Assembly (NCBI GenBank): GCA_001600415.1
Contig: BCJX01000005.1
Location: 186,881-250,880, forward strand
Source: Pascua guehoae
Lineage: Eukaryota > Basidiomycota > Tremellomycetes > Trichosporonales > Trichosporonaceae
Length of the DNA: 64,000 nucleotides
Direction: 5' to 3'
The position numbers and the translations under genes are program-made. Below the pieces are notes generated by a model. It was given only the letters and a program-made list of their open reading frames with translations, did not search any database and had not been told where the DNA came from. Numbering within the stretch: the first letter of the stretch is position 1; each line of letters opens with the position of its first letter. Below are positions 21,854 to 35,000 of the stretch, piece after piece.

Positions 21854-24842
21854 ATGCTCCGCCGTCCGCTGGTGAGCAAGAATGGCGACCCCGCAGTGAC
21901 CTCCGCCACCGGCGGCGGCTTTGGCATTGTCACCGCCAAGCCGTTCAAGGTCCCCTCGGTGCTTGGGCGGCGCACCGAGCAGCCAGAACGCGCAGCACGT
22001 AAGCGCAAGAGTGTATCGTACAAGGAAGCCGGAGGCGACGTGGACGACACTGCCGACGGCGACGCCGAGGGAAGCCCAAAGAAGAAGCTTCGCTTCGAGA
22101 TGGGCAACAAGGTGTACGAGAACGGCGTGCTCGGCGACATGGCAAAGTGGTGCAACCGCAAGTTTCCCGTGTTTGCTCCAAAGGAGAAGACGACTGTCTT
22201 TGCTAAAACGTGGGTAATCACGCCGTCGTCAGCTACGGTACCCTCACCATTAGCTGACGCGTACAGCTTCTCAATCCCCGTGATGACCAATGCAAAGACA
22301 TCGGAAGTGGTCGTGCACACTCTCTCACACGCGTCACTCGGCGCACGGCCACATCCCACGCTTGCACCAAGGCCCCTGCACGACCCGATGGCCGACCATG
22401 CTATTGTACTCTACGACCCAACGATCGACGACAAGCCTGACCCTGCGGCAGAGAAGGAAAAGGAGGAAGCACGCAAGCGCGAGGAAGAACGCGGACCACA
22501 CAAGAGCCTCAAGGTTATCCTCGGCATTCAGGACAAGACGAAGAAGACCGACGTCAAGGTCCCCGTCGTCATTGACCCACGGCTCGCAAAGGTCCTCCGC
22601 CCGCATCAGATTGAGGGTGTCAAGGTGGGTGACCTCAGTCGGCACGACGTACTTACCCATGCAGTTCCTCTATCGATGCACGACGGGCCTCATGGCTGAA
22701 AACGCGTGGGGATGCATCATGGCTGATGAGATGGGCCTTGGTGGGTGTCCTGGCGGCTCCTCAACTGACCTGCAGGAAAGACACTCCAGTGCATCGCCCT
22801 GCTTTGGACACTCCTCAAGCAGTCGCCCGTCGCTGGCAAGGGAACGTTGGAGAAGGTCGTCATTGCATGCCCGACATCGCTTGTCGGCAACTGGGCCAAC
22901 GAGCTTGGTGGGTTACGGTCAGGTTGGGCCTTGCTAACCGCCAGTTAAATGGCTTGGGCCCGGTGCTGTTAACCCTCTTGTTGTCGATGGCAAGGGAGGA
23001 AAGGCAGAGTTGATTCCCGCCGTTCGGCGGTGGGTTGCTGCCCATGGACGCAACATTCCTCTACCTGGTGGGTGTGCTATTTGTCGTATCGACCTAACCC
23101 ATACAGTAATGATTGTATCGTACGAGACTCTGCGGACACTTCAAGAGGAACTCGCCAACTGCCCCATTGGCCTTCTCCTGGCAGACGAAGGTCATCGCTT
23201 GAAGAACACCGGTCAGTTCCACGCGGGTCTTCGAACAACAGAACTGACAGTCCAGAAACCCTCACGTTCCAAGCCCTCACCTCGCTCAACGTCAGGCGCC
23301 GCGTCATCCTCACGGGTACCCCGATCCAGAACGACCTGTCGGAGTACTTTGCTCTGCTCAACTTTGCCAACCCGGAGTACCTCGGCTCCAGGGCCGATTT
23401 CAAGAAGAACTTTGAGTCTAAGATCCTCCGCGGTCGCGATGCCGACGCCACCGACAAGGAGAAGCAGGACAGTGACGCCAAGCTCAGGGAGCTGAGCGGA
23501 CTTGTGAGCAAGTTTATCATTCGCCGGACCAACGACCTCCTGTCCAAGTATCGTGAGTGCCGTTACATGGCTCTGAGCTCACCACCAGTGCCCGTCAAGT
23601 ACGAGCATGTCGTCTTCTGCCGCCCCAGCCCTCTTCAGAGCTCGCTGTACAGTCACTTTGTCAACTCGAAGGATGTCCAGCGCCTTCTCCGCGGTAAAGA
23701 CTCGCAACCGCTCAAGGCCATTGGTCTGTTGAGGAAACTGTGCAACCACCCCGAGCTCCTCGACCTTCCAGACGCCATTGCAGGCAGTGAGAGCGTCCTC
23801 CCTGACGACTTTGGCTCTGGAAGGACTGGTCGCGAACGTGGCCTCAACTGCACATACTCTGGAAAATTCGTCGTCCTCGAGCGGTGCGTACCGCATGTCC
23901 ACTGAAGCTGACAGGTAGAATGCTTGACCACATCAAGAACCACACAAATGACAAGATTGTTCTCATCAGTAACGCCACCCAGACTCTCGACCTCATGGAG
24001 CGCTTGTGTCGAGTTAAGAAGTGAGCTGTTTTGCCATTTTGGGGATGTAGCTGACAACCCAGGTACGGCTGCGTTCGCCTCGACGGCACCATGAATGTTA
24101 CCAAGCGCTCCAAGATTGTCGCACGTTTTAATGACCCCGAAAGCAAGGAGTTTGTCTTCCTGCTCAGCTCCAAGGCCGGTGGCTGTGGTATCAACCTCAT
24201 TGGCGCCAACCGCTTGATCCTGTTTGACCCTGTAAGCAGACAGATTCCTTTTGATTGGGGTAAGCTGACCGCCAGGACTGGAACCCTGCGAGCGACCAAC
24301 AGGCTCTGGCGCGTGTGTGGCGTGACGGCCAGAAAAAGGAATGTGGGTTACTGGTTGGAGCGTGTAGTAAGAGTCACTGACGGCCAGGCTTTGTCTACAG
24401 GTTCCAGACCACTGGGACAATCGAGGAGAAGATCTTCCAGCGACAGTGGGTTTCATGCCAAGAAAATGGTTCTCTAACCCATCAGGTGCCAGAAGCAGAA
24501 TCTTTCCGCTTGCGTCGTCGACGAGGCAGAAGACACTGCCCGCCACTTTACGCAGGACGACTTGCGACAGCTGTTCAAGTTCAACCCGGAAACCATCTGC
24601 GATACGCATGACACATACAAGTGCAAGCGGTGCCGCGACGGCAAGCAGTTTGTCAAGGCTCCTGCCTTGTTGTACGGTGACGCAAGCACGTGGGTAGCTG
24701 AGAGATCTGGTTCGTGGCTGAGCTAACCACCAGGTGGAACCACTTCCCCAACGCCCAGCTTGGGCAGATGCACGACGACCTGCTGCGGGCAGAGCTGGGT
24801 CATGACGAGGTCTCGTATGTGTTCCAGTACATTTCGCATTGA
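21854..24842 (+). CDS. RAD54: DNA repair ATPase Rad54
   Basis: Swi2/Snf2 double-stranded DNA translocase that works with Rad51 in homologous recombination. Fourteen exons (21854-22209, 22267-22624, 22665-22740, 22776-22907, 22945-23067, 23107-23211, 23256-23552, 23589-23883, 23919-24020, 24063-24231, 24276-24342, 24388-24445, 24486-24689, 24734-24842) join in phase to 816 residues. Helicase motifs are all present: [40 protein letters not shown] near [31 protein letters not shown] and [27 protein letters not shown] cysteine cluster near residue 760 matches the Rad54 C-terminal zinc element. The Rad54-specific phrase [15 protein letters not shown] separates it from other Snf2 members. Its 13 introns are 35-57 nt. 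Confidence 0.97.
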
Positions 24843-25599
24843 GGCGCGTGTGTGTCGACTACGTTTAGACTGTTTGATATACGATCGGGCTTGGGCTTTT
24901 GTGATGGCTGTTGAATGTATTCCTACTGCACTGTGCGGAACTCGCGGTCGATCCCACTCTGACAACCATTGATAGAGTAGGCTAACCTTGACTCTGCAAA
25001 GACCGTGAATGATTTCTCGAGTTTGTTGATTTCCTTCTCGTGCTTCTGGAACCACGAACAGGCACCATTGGGTGGGAAGGAAGGGAGGGAAGGGGTGGAA
25101 GGAAAGGGAAGGAAGGAAGGAAGGAAGGACCGGAATGCGATGCAAACTGGGCATCACACTTACTGGGGCAAGGAAAGCCATGTGCCATAGAATGAGCCTT
25201 CCTTGTTCACTCGACTTGTTCTTCTTCCTCGTTACTACTCTTCTTCCAACTTGTTGTCCTTGTCATTCATTCTTCCCACATCTTCAAGCGACCAGTCTTG
25301 GTACTCTATCTACATACATATTCCCTCCCCACCATCTTCCCATCATCTTCCCAAGCACCACCCCTTGTTTCGCCTCTTGTTTGACAGCGACTACATAGTG
25401 ACTCCTCTCCTCTCCCCACTTGATTTCCCTCCCTGTACCTGCGGCTGCGCACAGACGTGTGCTGCACGCCAACCCAGGAGCCCCTGTTCCCTTGTCCCTC
25501 ATGCCCCTCTCGTTTATCTATTCCCTCTTCAACCCTCGCCCCCGGTCTCCCTCTCCTCTACCACAGCCGGCGGCACGTGCACACAGGGAAGACTGCGCA
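24843..25599. other. Intergenic with GGAA repeat and CT-rich leader
   Basis: A 757-bp spacer before the nucleotidyltransferase gene. It contains the GGAA/GGAAGG repeat at 25075-25132, then a pyrimidine-rich stretch from about 25200 to 25450, probably core promoter and 5' leader. An in-frame ATG at 25501 could add 33 residues to the next gene. Confidence 0.5.
25075..25132 (+). repeat. GGAAGG/GGAA purine microsatellite
   Basis: About 58 nt of imperfect GGAAGG and GGAA units, ending in four clean GGAA copies. Confidence 0.8.
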
Positions 25600-28414
25600 A
25601 TGGGCAACGTGCAACCACCAATGCCGCTCGACACGCTCGAGCCGCAAGAGTTGGCTCTGCACTCTGGCCACGCGGGGTCTGCAAATCTGATCAATCTTGA
25701 CCAAGAAGATCTTGGCAACCCAGCCACCACCACAAATACCGACACTCGCCTCATTCAAGCCCAGTCTGGATCCGCAGAACACGCCGCCGCGCTCATCGAT
25801 TTTGAGAACGATTGCCCCTCGCGTCTTCAAGTCTCGACTACTTCCCAAATCTTGGCCCCCGACGCCCAATCAAACCACGAGCCCCAACCCCACGGGGACA
25901 ATCAATGGAACGCTGAGCCAGACGAGATTATTCTTCACGGCACTGCAACGTTGACAACGTTCAACCCAGGACAGCCAGGACGTGTAGCGTGGCTTGTAAA
26001 CACTGACACGAGCCACCCTCCCTCCCAACAGCAACAGGGCACGCGGCCACTGCACGTTCACACGCATATCCACATTCACCTTCCTCAGCTCTCCGTCCTC
26101 GAGCGCGACTGTGACATTGGCGACTCTCCCAGCTTGGCCCCAAGCACCAGCGCCACCACCCCGGCCGAGTGCGTCGCCGAACTCGACCCACTCTGGCAAC
26201 CACCCGAGTCACACTCCGAGCCCGTCCGCCAGCGTTCACGTTCCCTCGTTCCCTCTCAGAGCAAGTCGTCGCCAGCGTCGCTTCCGGGATTGGTGCCATA
26301 CACCACTACCACGCCCCGCGTTGCAGTTGCGCCCTCGACCTCGGCCCAGTGTGTGCCTTCGCACGGTGGTCACACGCTCCCCATTGTTGATGGTGTGAGC
26401 ACTGGCACACCCGCGTTCACACACGACCCACTCCTGTCGGACGCACAACACGCACAAGGCGAGGATAAACTCGAGGCTGAAGTGTGAGCTAACGTATCCT
26501 TCGATAAGCTGACATCAGCGAGGTGCTTAGGGAAGCACTCATCCAGGCCCTCTACAAAGGCGTCAACGCTGTCCGCACTTTCGACTCCGACTCCAACGAC
26601 GACCCTCTGGATATCGACATCGAGGAGCCCTTGGACCTCCGGCCGGCCACCTCGGACGACTTTGAACTTTCAGCGACACCCCCGTCAACGTCATCCAAAC
26701 GCGCACTTTCGCCTGCTCCGTGCTCACAGCAACCCCCGCTCAAGCTTGTGGGTCTCACACCCGACCCCGAGGCTCCGTCACGACCGCCGTCGCCGCACCC
26801 AGACCTCGAGCTGGACGAGTTGGAGATGATTGCATATGACGCGCTCAAGATTCCGTCCGCGTACGAGGAGTTCCATGCAAGTCCCGACCCCAGGCAGACA
26901 GTGCCACCATCCCACAGGGTTGGCGATAAACTCCAAACGACTGTGCTGCGAGCATGGTGTGACTGTCAGCTCTCGGATGCATACAAGCAATCGATTGTGG
27001 ATGTCCTCCAAGCCTTCACCGATACGATCAACAAGCACGCCGTCCATGACAACCCCAGGCGCGACAGGTATCGTGTAGACGTGTTTGGCAGCATGGCGTG
27101 GGGCGGCACCACCGGCAAAGGCGCCGACCTCGACCTCATCGTGATCGTGAGTGGCACAGAACGTACCCCGCTAACAGAACAGGACAAGCATCTTCCACGA
27201 GGCTGTTAGTTGACGTGTGTGAAAGACAGCTAACGGGCCAGACTCACCTGATCTTTGGCAAGTGCCTCCCGATGAATCCTTTGACGGATGGCGCTCTCAC
27301 GGGAAGCGGAATCGTAATGTGCCAAAAGTGTACCATATGTACACTCTTGCCGCCATCATCGAGAAGAGCAGAATTCCGATCGAGAACGTTAGCACAGTTA
27401 CGCAGGCGCGGACCCCGATCCTCAAGTTCAAGGTCCGTCACCTCGGCCTCGAGTGCGACATGACTGTCAACGACCAGGGCGGATGGTGAGCTTCCTCTAT
27501 TGCCGGGTTGAAGGCTGAGCTCTCAGGTACAACTCTGCATTGATCCTGGCGTACTGCAAAGTCAGCCCATACGTCTTCCGTCCCCTAATCCACGTCCTCA
27601 AGATGTGGGCTGCGCGATACAACCTCAACGACCCGTCGGGGAAGCGCGGTCCTCCCAGCATGTCGTCATACTGCCTCACCCTCATGGCGATTGCCTACCT
27701 TCAGCACATTGGCGAACTTCCAAACCTGCAGGACGGCGTGCATGTTCCCGACCGCCTCGACCCGACCAACACTGATTGTCCCAACGTCGTGTGGATCTCC
27801 TGGGGCCGGGCGCGGGGCCACATCGCAAATGTGTGGTTCCAGCGCCACCCACCTCCTTCATGGAAGCCGGCTACACACCGCCTGCAGGTTTCCCAAGCTC
27901 TGAGGGGCTTCTTCAAGTTCTTCTGCGGCACGGGCAACGGGTTTAATTACACGCGCCATGTTGTGTCCGTCCTCAACGGTGGCGTCCTGAACCGCGTCGC
28001 CCAGTACGGCGTTCGATCCCGTGAGAGGGGCGAATACATCAAGTCGATTGTGCACCTCCCCAAGGCCGAACGTCAGGAGCGGCTGGCAGCGTACGACAGT
28101 CAGGTTGACGAACTCGAGATGGGCAAGGGCAACCGTGGGATCCAGCCGCTCCAGTGGGACAGCAAGAAGATTGTGGTGCAGGACCCATTCATCTGGGAGA
28201 AGGTACGTTAAGAGATGAGTACCAGCCAATGCACTGACATCCAGAACTGCGCAGGAAACATGTCGGCTGGGACCGTGCGTCGCTTCATTCATGTAAGTAC
28301 GAAAAGTTAGTACTTTACTTATTTGTGCAGGTGGCACAGGCAAGCCAGCGGTGCTTGGCCAACGAGAACGCTACGCTCGACGACTTGCTGTCAATGTCCA
28401 TCTCGATTCGTTAG
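25600..28414 (+). CDS. Cid1/TUT-type terminal RNA nucleotidyltransferase
   Basis: Non-canonical poly(A)/poly(U) polymerase that adds nucleotides to RNA 3' ends. Seven exons (25600-26483, 26519-27146, 27183-27204, 27242-27485, 27527-28202, 28245-28292, 28331-28414) join in phase to 861 residues. The first 420 residues are disordered and include an alternating-histidine run (HVHTHIHIHL). The catalytic palm follows: DVFGSMAWGGTTGKGADLDL near 480-500 holds the GS signature and the first two metal-binding aspartates, and ECDMTVND near 585 gives the third. A central domain with YLQHIGELP and a PAP-associated block (VVQDPF, then AGNMSAGTVRRFIHVAQ) complete the fold. Whether it adds U or A cannot be read safely. 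The 25600 ATG has the better context; 25501 is an in-frame alternative. Confidence 0.88.
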
Positions 28415-29018
28415 GTTGGACTGTGGAGAGGGGCAAGTGGCCGTCCTGGTGCATCTATCGAGTCGCTCGGCGGCCATGTGGGTCTTTGTTTTGTGGCTTG
28501 TTTATTTGCAGTGTTCTGGTTAGTATCGTATGTGGTGGATACCGTAAAAAGAGAGCCATCCCTGTGTGTACTTATGGGCATTAAATAAGCTATGTTCTTG
28601 ATATGAATCAGCAGTCCAGCAGTGACTTGGGTACATAATGTTGGCAGGAGATGGGCAAGAAGAAATGTCATGCTTTACGACAGCACAACTTGCCTGACTT
28701 TACCACTTCTGAGCGATGACGCGTGGTCGGTCAATTTGGTTCCGCTCCCGGCCCACCCACAACATGGGATGGAACATGACACAAGATCGAGACGCGCCGC
28801 CATCATCAACATCCATCCAACCTCTCCCTCCCTCGACCACTTCATTGTTTCCCCCACACTCTTGACACCGATCCACTCTTACCCACACGCACAGCGATGT
28901 CCTGTACCCTGTTGTTGCAGTGACAAGAGCCGACGAGCCGACCCCTGCCCCGCACGCTGCGCGCGCCGCCACAGAGCCAAGACCTGCGCGGTCCAGTCCC
29001 GTCGTCGCGTTACCGTCC
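28415..29018. other. Intergenic / FAB1 promoter region
   Basis: A 604-bp spacer. No stop separates 28920 from the chosen FAB1 ATG at 29019, but no ATG occurs in that stretch in frame. No other gene or element is seen. Confidence 0.45.
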
Positions 29019-32000
29019 ATGTCTGGGGACAAGGACACGCTAAGTGTCAACACGGGCGCGGGTGCGGCGGCGCCCGTGCCTCCGTCGTCATCGTCGCGCG
29101 CGAGCCCCGCGTCTGGCCTGACGACGTTTCCCAATCCGTTCCAGGACGAGCCCGAGCCGGGCTTGCTGCCGTCCATCCTGTCCAAGGTCAAGAGCACCTT
29201 CTCTGCCGCGACGTCTGCGACGACGCCGGCGACAGCGAGCCAGGTGACGGCCGTCAAGGACAAGGACAAGGCGGTGGTGTCTAGCAGCAGTTCTGGCCTT
29301 CCTCCTCGGGATCGCGAGCGAGATCCTCGGGATCCACATTCAAAGCCTGCGGCGCATACGCAGCACACTCTCAACCACGGGCACACGCGTACGCACTCGC
29401 TCAGCAGAGAGCCGTACACGCACACACACCCGCACCCACACGCAAAGCCACACCCGCCCGCGCAGACCGAGGCGCAGCAGATCGCCGAGGCGGCGCGCAA
29501 GCAGATTGGGGCCGTGCTGGGCTCGCATGCGAATTCGCAGAAACCCACCCTGCCGCCGTCACGGGGCAGCCAGTTGTCGATTGTGTCGGGCGGTGCGGTG
29601 GGCGCAGTGGGCGCGGGGAGCAGTGGTGGAGGGGGAGGAGGAGTGGGAGGAGATGGCGCAACATCCCCTGCGTCTGGGTCGCGCCTGTCGCCCACAATGT
29701 CGGGACAATCAAACCCGTCGCTCCAGCTGCCCCCGAACCAGTCCGGGAGCGCGCTCACGAGCATCACGGGCGTGAGCGCTCTGGGCGTCGGTGCCGGACC
29801 CGGAGGTCCTGGGGCCAGCGCACCGACGTCGTCACAGGCCAGCATCGACTCTGGGCAGACGGGCAGCGCCGCGCCCAGTGTGCGCCGCCACCTGATCCCA
29901 GGAGAACGCAACTGGCGCCCTGTAGGTGCTGCCCCGGCCCAAGTCACCGTCTCGCCCGTGACGAGCGTGACGACGACGGTTCCCTCGCGTGTCGGCGGAT
30001 ACGGGACTGCCAGCGCGTACGCGAGCGCGTACGGCGACGAGGGAATGCCACCCCCACCCCCGCGTCTCGGGCACCTGGGCCACGCACACACCTACTCTGC
30101 GGCGTCGCACGCATCTGTCCCCAGCATTGACATTACGACGGCCAAGGGCCGCACAATACCGGCGTCGGCGCTGGGACGCCGCGCGCGCCGTGGGTCCATC
30201 TCGACCATCCCAGACTCGCCATCAAGCGTGAGCCTCTCGGCCATGATTTCCGCCAACGCAGAGCTCAGCCAGAACAATCCCGCAAACTACAGCTTTGTGC
30301 CAGGCTTTACGCTCCCGGCCGAGGACACGCGAAGTGTGCGCAGCTTGGGTATCACCAAGAAGCCCGGATCGGTCAGCAAGATTATCCGCCGGATGCGTGG
30401 CGAGGGCCTGTCAAAGCACTATTGGATGGCCGACGAGGCGTGTAAAGAGTGCTATGATTGCAAGTCGGTGAGCACATGCGTTGGGAGGGGGAGGCCGTGG
30501 AATGGGCTGAAGGTGGCTTCGGCAGTGGCGGTGGCGGTGGCTTGAACCTAGAACTAGACCCAGACCCAGGCACAAACTAGGCCGCGCGCGACCGACACTA
30601 ACCTCAGGTGTTTACAACATGGCGAAGAAAACACCACTGCCGCATCTGCGGGCAGATCTTCTGCGGTCGGTGCGCGTCCAACATTATCGGCGCGCGCCGC
30701 TTTGGCCAGGACGGCATGGTGCGCGTGTGCAACATGTGCCTGAAGATTATGGAGGAATACGACGATGAAGACGACCGGCGTTCGATCAACTCTGGCATCT
30801 CGAGCCTTCCAGATCGTGTGTTTACCCCAGACATGTCGTACCAGGCATCTCCGTTTGCGGCGAGCCAGTTGTTTACGCGCCAGGCCAACGAGTCGCTCAG
30901 TGCCATTGACGAGTCGGCGGCGACACGCTACTGGGGCCGCAATGGTGAGTTGCCAGAACGACCATACACGCCCGAAGATCCGTCAGACATGTCGGACAGC
31001 GAGGACGGCCACGGCTGGTCGGGGACAACGCGACCTGGCGTGCCCGCACCGTTCCGAAGACAACACGGCGATGACAACTCGGACGAGCAGCACCACACCC
31101 ACCTCGTCCAGGCCGACACGCCCAGCCCCGAGGTCCCAGATGCCAATGCAAATGCCGTGGTGGCGACCCGCCGCCGCGTAGACTTCCCCACGGATGCCCC
31201 GCAGGCCTACTTTCCACGCACCGACACGATCGACTCGGATGACTCGCGCGGCAACACTCTGTCTGCTCTCCCAGACTTAAGCAAGTCGAGCCTGCCCCTC
31301 CATAGCTCGGGGTTACGTACCCGCCTGAGCTCGGCAGTGAGCTTGCGTGGATTGAACGCGCTGCTCGATTCGGAGAAAAAGGACTCGCTGTGGCGCGCAC
31401 GTACCCAGTCGTTTGCCATGCGTGCCGAGTTTATCACTGGACCGTCGCTCGAGCACTTCAACACGATGCTCCAGCAGTCGATTGATCGGCACGCGCTCCA
31501 GAACCCTGCCGTGTGGCACCAGACATTGAGTCGCCTGCTCCTGCGCGTGTCGACCAACCTTCGCCCCATGGTGCGTGCGGGAGACTCGATTGATGTGCGC
31601 GCCTATGTCAAGATCAAAAAGGTGCCCGGCGGCCGGATCACAGACTCGGAGTATGTCGATGGCATTGTCATTACCAAAAACGTCGCGCACAAGGGCATGC
31701 CACGCCGCCTCGTCAACCCACGTATCATGGTCATTACATTCCCCCTCGACTACCATCGCAACGAGCGGCAGTTCATGTCCCTCGACCCCATTATGAAGCA
31801 GGAGCGCGACTACCTGCGCCTCTTGACCAAGCGCATCATCGACCTCCGTCCGCACATTGTCCTCGTGGAACCCTTCGTGTCCCGCATTGCACTCGAGTTT
31901 TTGCACGCGGCCAACATTGTCGTAGCGCGCGGCGTAAAGTTTTCCGCAATCCACCAGGTCGCGCGCTGCACGCACGCCGACGTGATTGTCTCGATGGACC

Positions 32001-35000
32001 GTCTCGCGCTCGAGCCGCGCCTCGGCCGGTGTTCAGAGTTTAAAGTGCAGACGTTTGAAAGTGACCTGATCCCCGGAAGGCGCAAGACGTATATGCGTTT
32101 CGAGGGCACACACAATGGCTTTGGCGGGACTATTATCCTCCGTGGCGCCGACCTGCCCACTCTGCGCCGCGTCAAGCTCATTGCCGACTTTCTCGCCCTG
32201 GTCGCATACCACCTCAAAAACGAGACGTCGCTCTACAGCGACGAGTTTCACATGCTCCCGCCCCGTCCTCCATTACCCCTCGAGTACCAGGAGCTCCTGC
32301 GCATGCTCGCCGACCACCGCGCCGACCCACAAAAAATGTACGGTGCAGGGGCGAATGACACCGACGATGCCGCCGAGCCCGACCTGGACGCGACCCCACG
32401 CCCAGACGACGACAAGGAGGCCGAGCGTGCCGACGCGCTCAACCTCACGCGCGAGATTGCAGAGAGTCTCGAGCCGTACCTCACCACTGTCCTCTCGGCG
32501 TCTGTCGCCGTCCGCTTCCCGCCACCCGCCCCACTTGGGCGCATGGCCGCGCTCGATCGCACCCTCAACCGCCTGCGCGTCCGCCGTGACGAAAAGGAGG
32601 CAGAGAAGATTCTCCTCGAGGAAAAACGCGTGCCCGAGATTAAAATCGACCTCGACGCCGCGTCCAGTGTACAGGAGGAGTCCCTGGCGACTACACCCAC
32701 TGCGGCCACCGCGGCGGCTCCACCGGCAGTGAGCACTCCCACCTCGTCTGCCTCTGCTACTGCCGTCCCGTCTGCGACACCTGTGCCTGCAGGCTCCACC
32801 ACACAGCAGGCTGCTCAGACAGCCGCTACTCCATCTAATGTCCTGACCACTGCAATGGCTCCGGCAACTGCCTTGGCGGTCGCCCCGGGTGCCCCAGCAG
32901 CACTGAATGTCCCTTTCAGTGCCGCTACCCAGCCCAAAGGTGACGGGGGCGCGACCCCGACATCGGCAACCTCGGCGACATCAGCAGTGTCTGCTGTTTC
33001 GGCAACATCCGCAGCGTCCGCGGCGTCGCACATTTCCACGGCATCTGCACCACCTGCGCTCGGTGCCAATGCGGCGTCGGTGCCAATGGCCGCCCCTAAT
33101 GTGCCAGCAGTACCTGTGCCTGGACCCCCGCCGGCTGTGAGCTCAGCCACTGCAGTGGCGCACCCCTTACCACCTGCTGTTCCAATCAATTCGCCTCCAT
33201 CGTTAAGTGTCGCTGTCCTCCCTGCCGGTGCTGTCGATACTACCGGTGCGCCCAAGACTGCGCCGTTATCGGCCGTGTCGAGTAATGCCAGCAATGCGCC
33301 GAGCCTCGCTCCGATCAGTGCGATCAGCGGCGTCTCGGGTATTTCCAACATTACCAACATTTCTGGCATCTCGGGCATCTCAGTCGTGGGCAAGGGCGAC
33401 CCGTACCGTGTGCTTTTGAACCCAGACGACTTTATCGACGCGAGCAAGCTTGCGTTTGTAGAGCACGACCACACGGAACAGGTAAAGATTTGGCAACACT
33501 ATGTCAAGCGCAACCCGGGCCCGCTGCACCCGAAAAACTACCAGGGCATCATCTACCTGCAGGCAAACTACCGGCAGGGGCAGGACAAGCCATGCACGGA
33601 GCCGACACGACGGCAGATCAACTTTTACCAGGACGGGGACGACCACACACTCGGCCAGTTCCTGGGCGAGCTGGTCAGCAATGCCGCACACACGTGCCCG
33701 AACAAGGCGTGTGAGCAGCTCATGCTCTTCCACTACGACGTGCTTGTGCACGCCGAGCGGCGGCTGCAGATTGTCATGGAGCAGTTCATGTGTCCCCTCG
33801 CCGGGCACGAGCAGGAGATTCTCACCTGGACATACTGCCGACAGTGCAACAAGAGCTGGGAGCCGACCGTCATCCGCGAGGAGACGTGGCGCATGTCGTG
33901 GGGTGCGTACCTCGAGCACTGCTTTTACCCGCCCGAGACGCGCACGGGCTTTGAGTGCACGCACGACGCGTACCGCGAACACATTCGCTACTTTGCCCAC
34001 CACAACATGGTCATCCGCATCCACAATGATGCCATTGAGCTGTACGAGCCTGTACGCCCGAGCACAAAGCTCCTCGTGCGTATCGAGGACAAGGTCTTTC
34101 TCAAAAACCAAGAGTACGAGAGCGCCCTGTCCAAGACGGCCGCGTTCTTTGACTCTGTTCTCCATCGCCTCCGCAGCTTTGCAGACGACCTTGTCGACCC
34201 CGACAAGTTGCCCCGCATGCGCCAGGAACGCGACGCCCTGCTCGCGCGTGCAGTGGCCGATCGCGACGAAATGGTCAACACGCTCAACCGGACATACAAA
34301 CAGACGCCCCCCACAGACGTGCTTGCCATCAACGTTGTCCTCCAGGCACTGCAGGACAAGGTCATCCAGTGGGAGTGAGTAGACACGTGCGTATGAGGTA
34401 CTGACGAGCAGTGTCGACTTTTTGGACGTTGAAAAGTCGTACATGCCAACGGAAAAGGACTTGAGAAGGAGTGAGTAACCACTCGGAAGGCTTGTGCTCA
34501 CCCACAGTGACGGCAACCCACCTGAAGCGCTTGTTTGCGACCCAAGACGTGTTTGGCTCGTTGGACAAGTCGGTGCCCGAGGTAGACGAACGTGAAAAGA
34601 CGACCGATACCGACCCGTCGGTGCCGTCCATGTCCAAGCCAGTATCGCCGAGTCTGGCTGCAAGCGTGGAAGCAGCGCTCGACCTGCCTCCGACCATGTT
34701 AGAGTCTCCCCTCCCGTCGCCCACCATCGCGACTTTTGGGCCCAAGGCGGAGACACCGGGCAAGACGACTACGCCAGACGCCAAAGCCAATGCAGAGGGT
34801 GATGAACCCAAGGCCGAAGAGTCCAAGGGAGACTCGAAAGACGACTCTGGAGCCAGCGATGGCAAGTCCAAGAGCGAGACTGTCACTGGCAGTGATGTTA
34901 CGCCTACGCCGACCCTTGGCCGCGTGTCCAATCCATTCAGCATGACCGAAGCAGCCCGCGATTATGACTCGGACTCGACCGTGTCTGCGTTCCCGGCCCG

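Noticed and set aside
28889..28918. ATG at 28893 as an alternative FAB1 start
   Set aside because: It runs into TGA within eight codons and would need an unsupported mini-exon.
28700..30091. 463-codon open frame antisense to the FAB1 N terminus
   Set aside because: Arises from the low-complexity GC-rich exon; it is Cys/Gly/Ala-rich and random-looking.
33380..34756. 458-codon open frame antisense to FAB1
   Set aside because: Overlaps conserved FAB1 sequence and has no recognisable domain.
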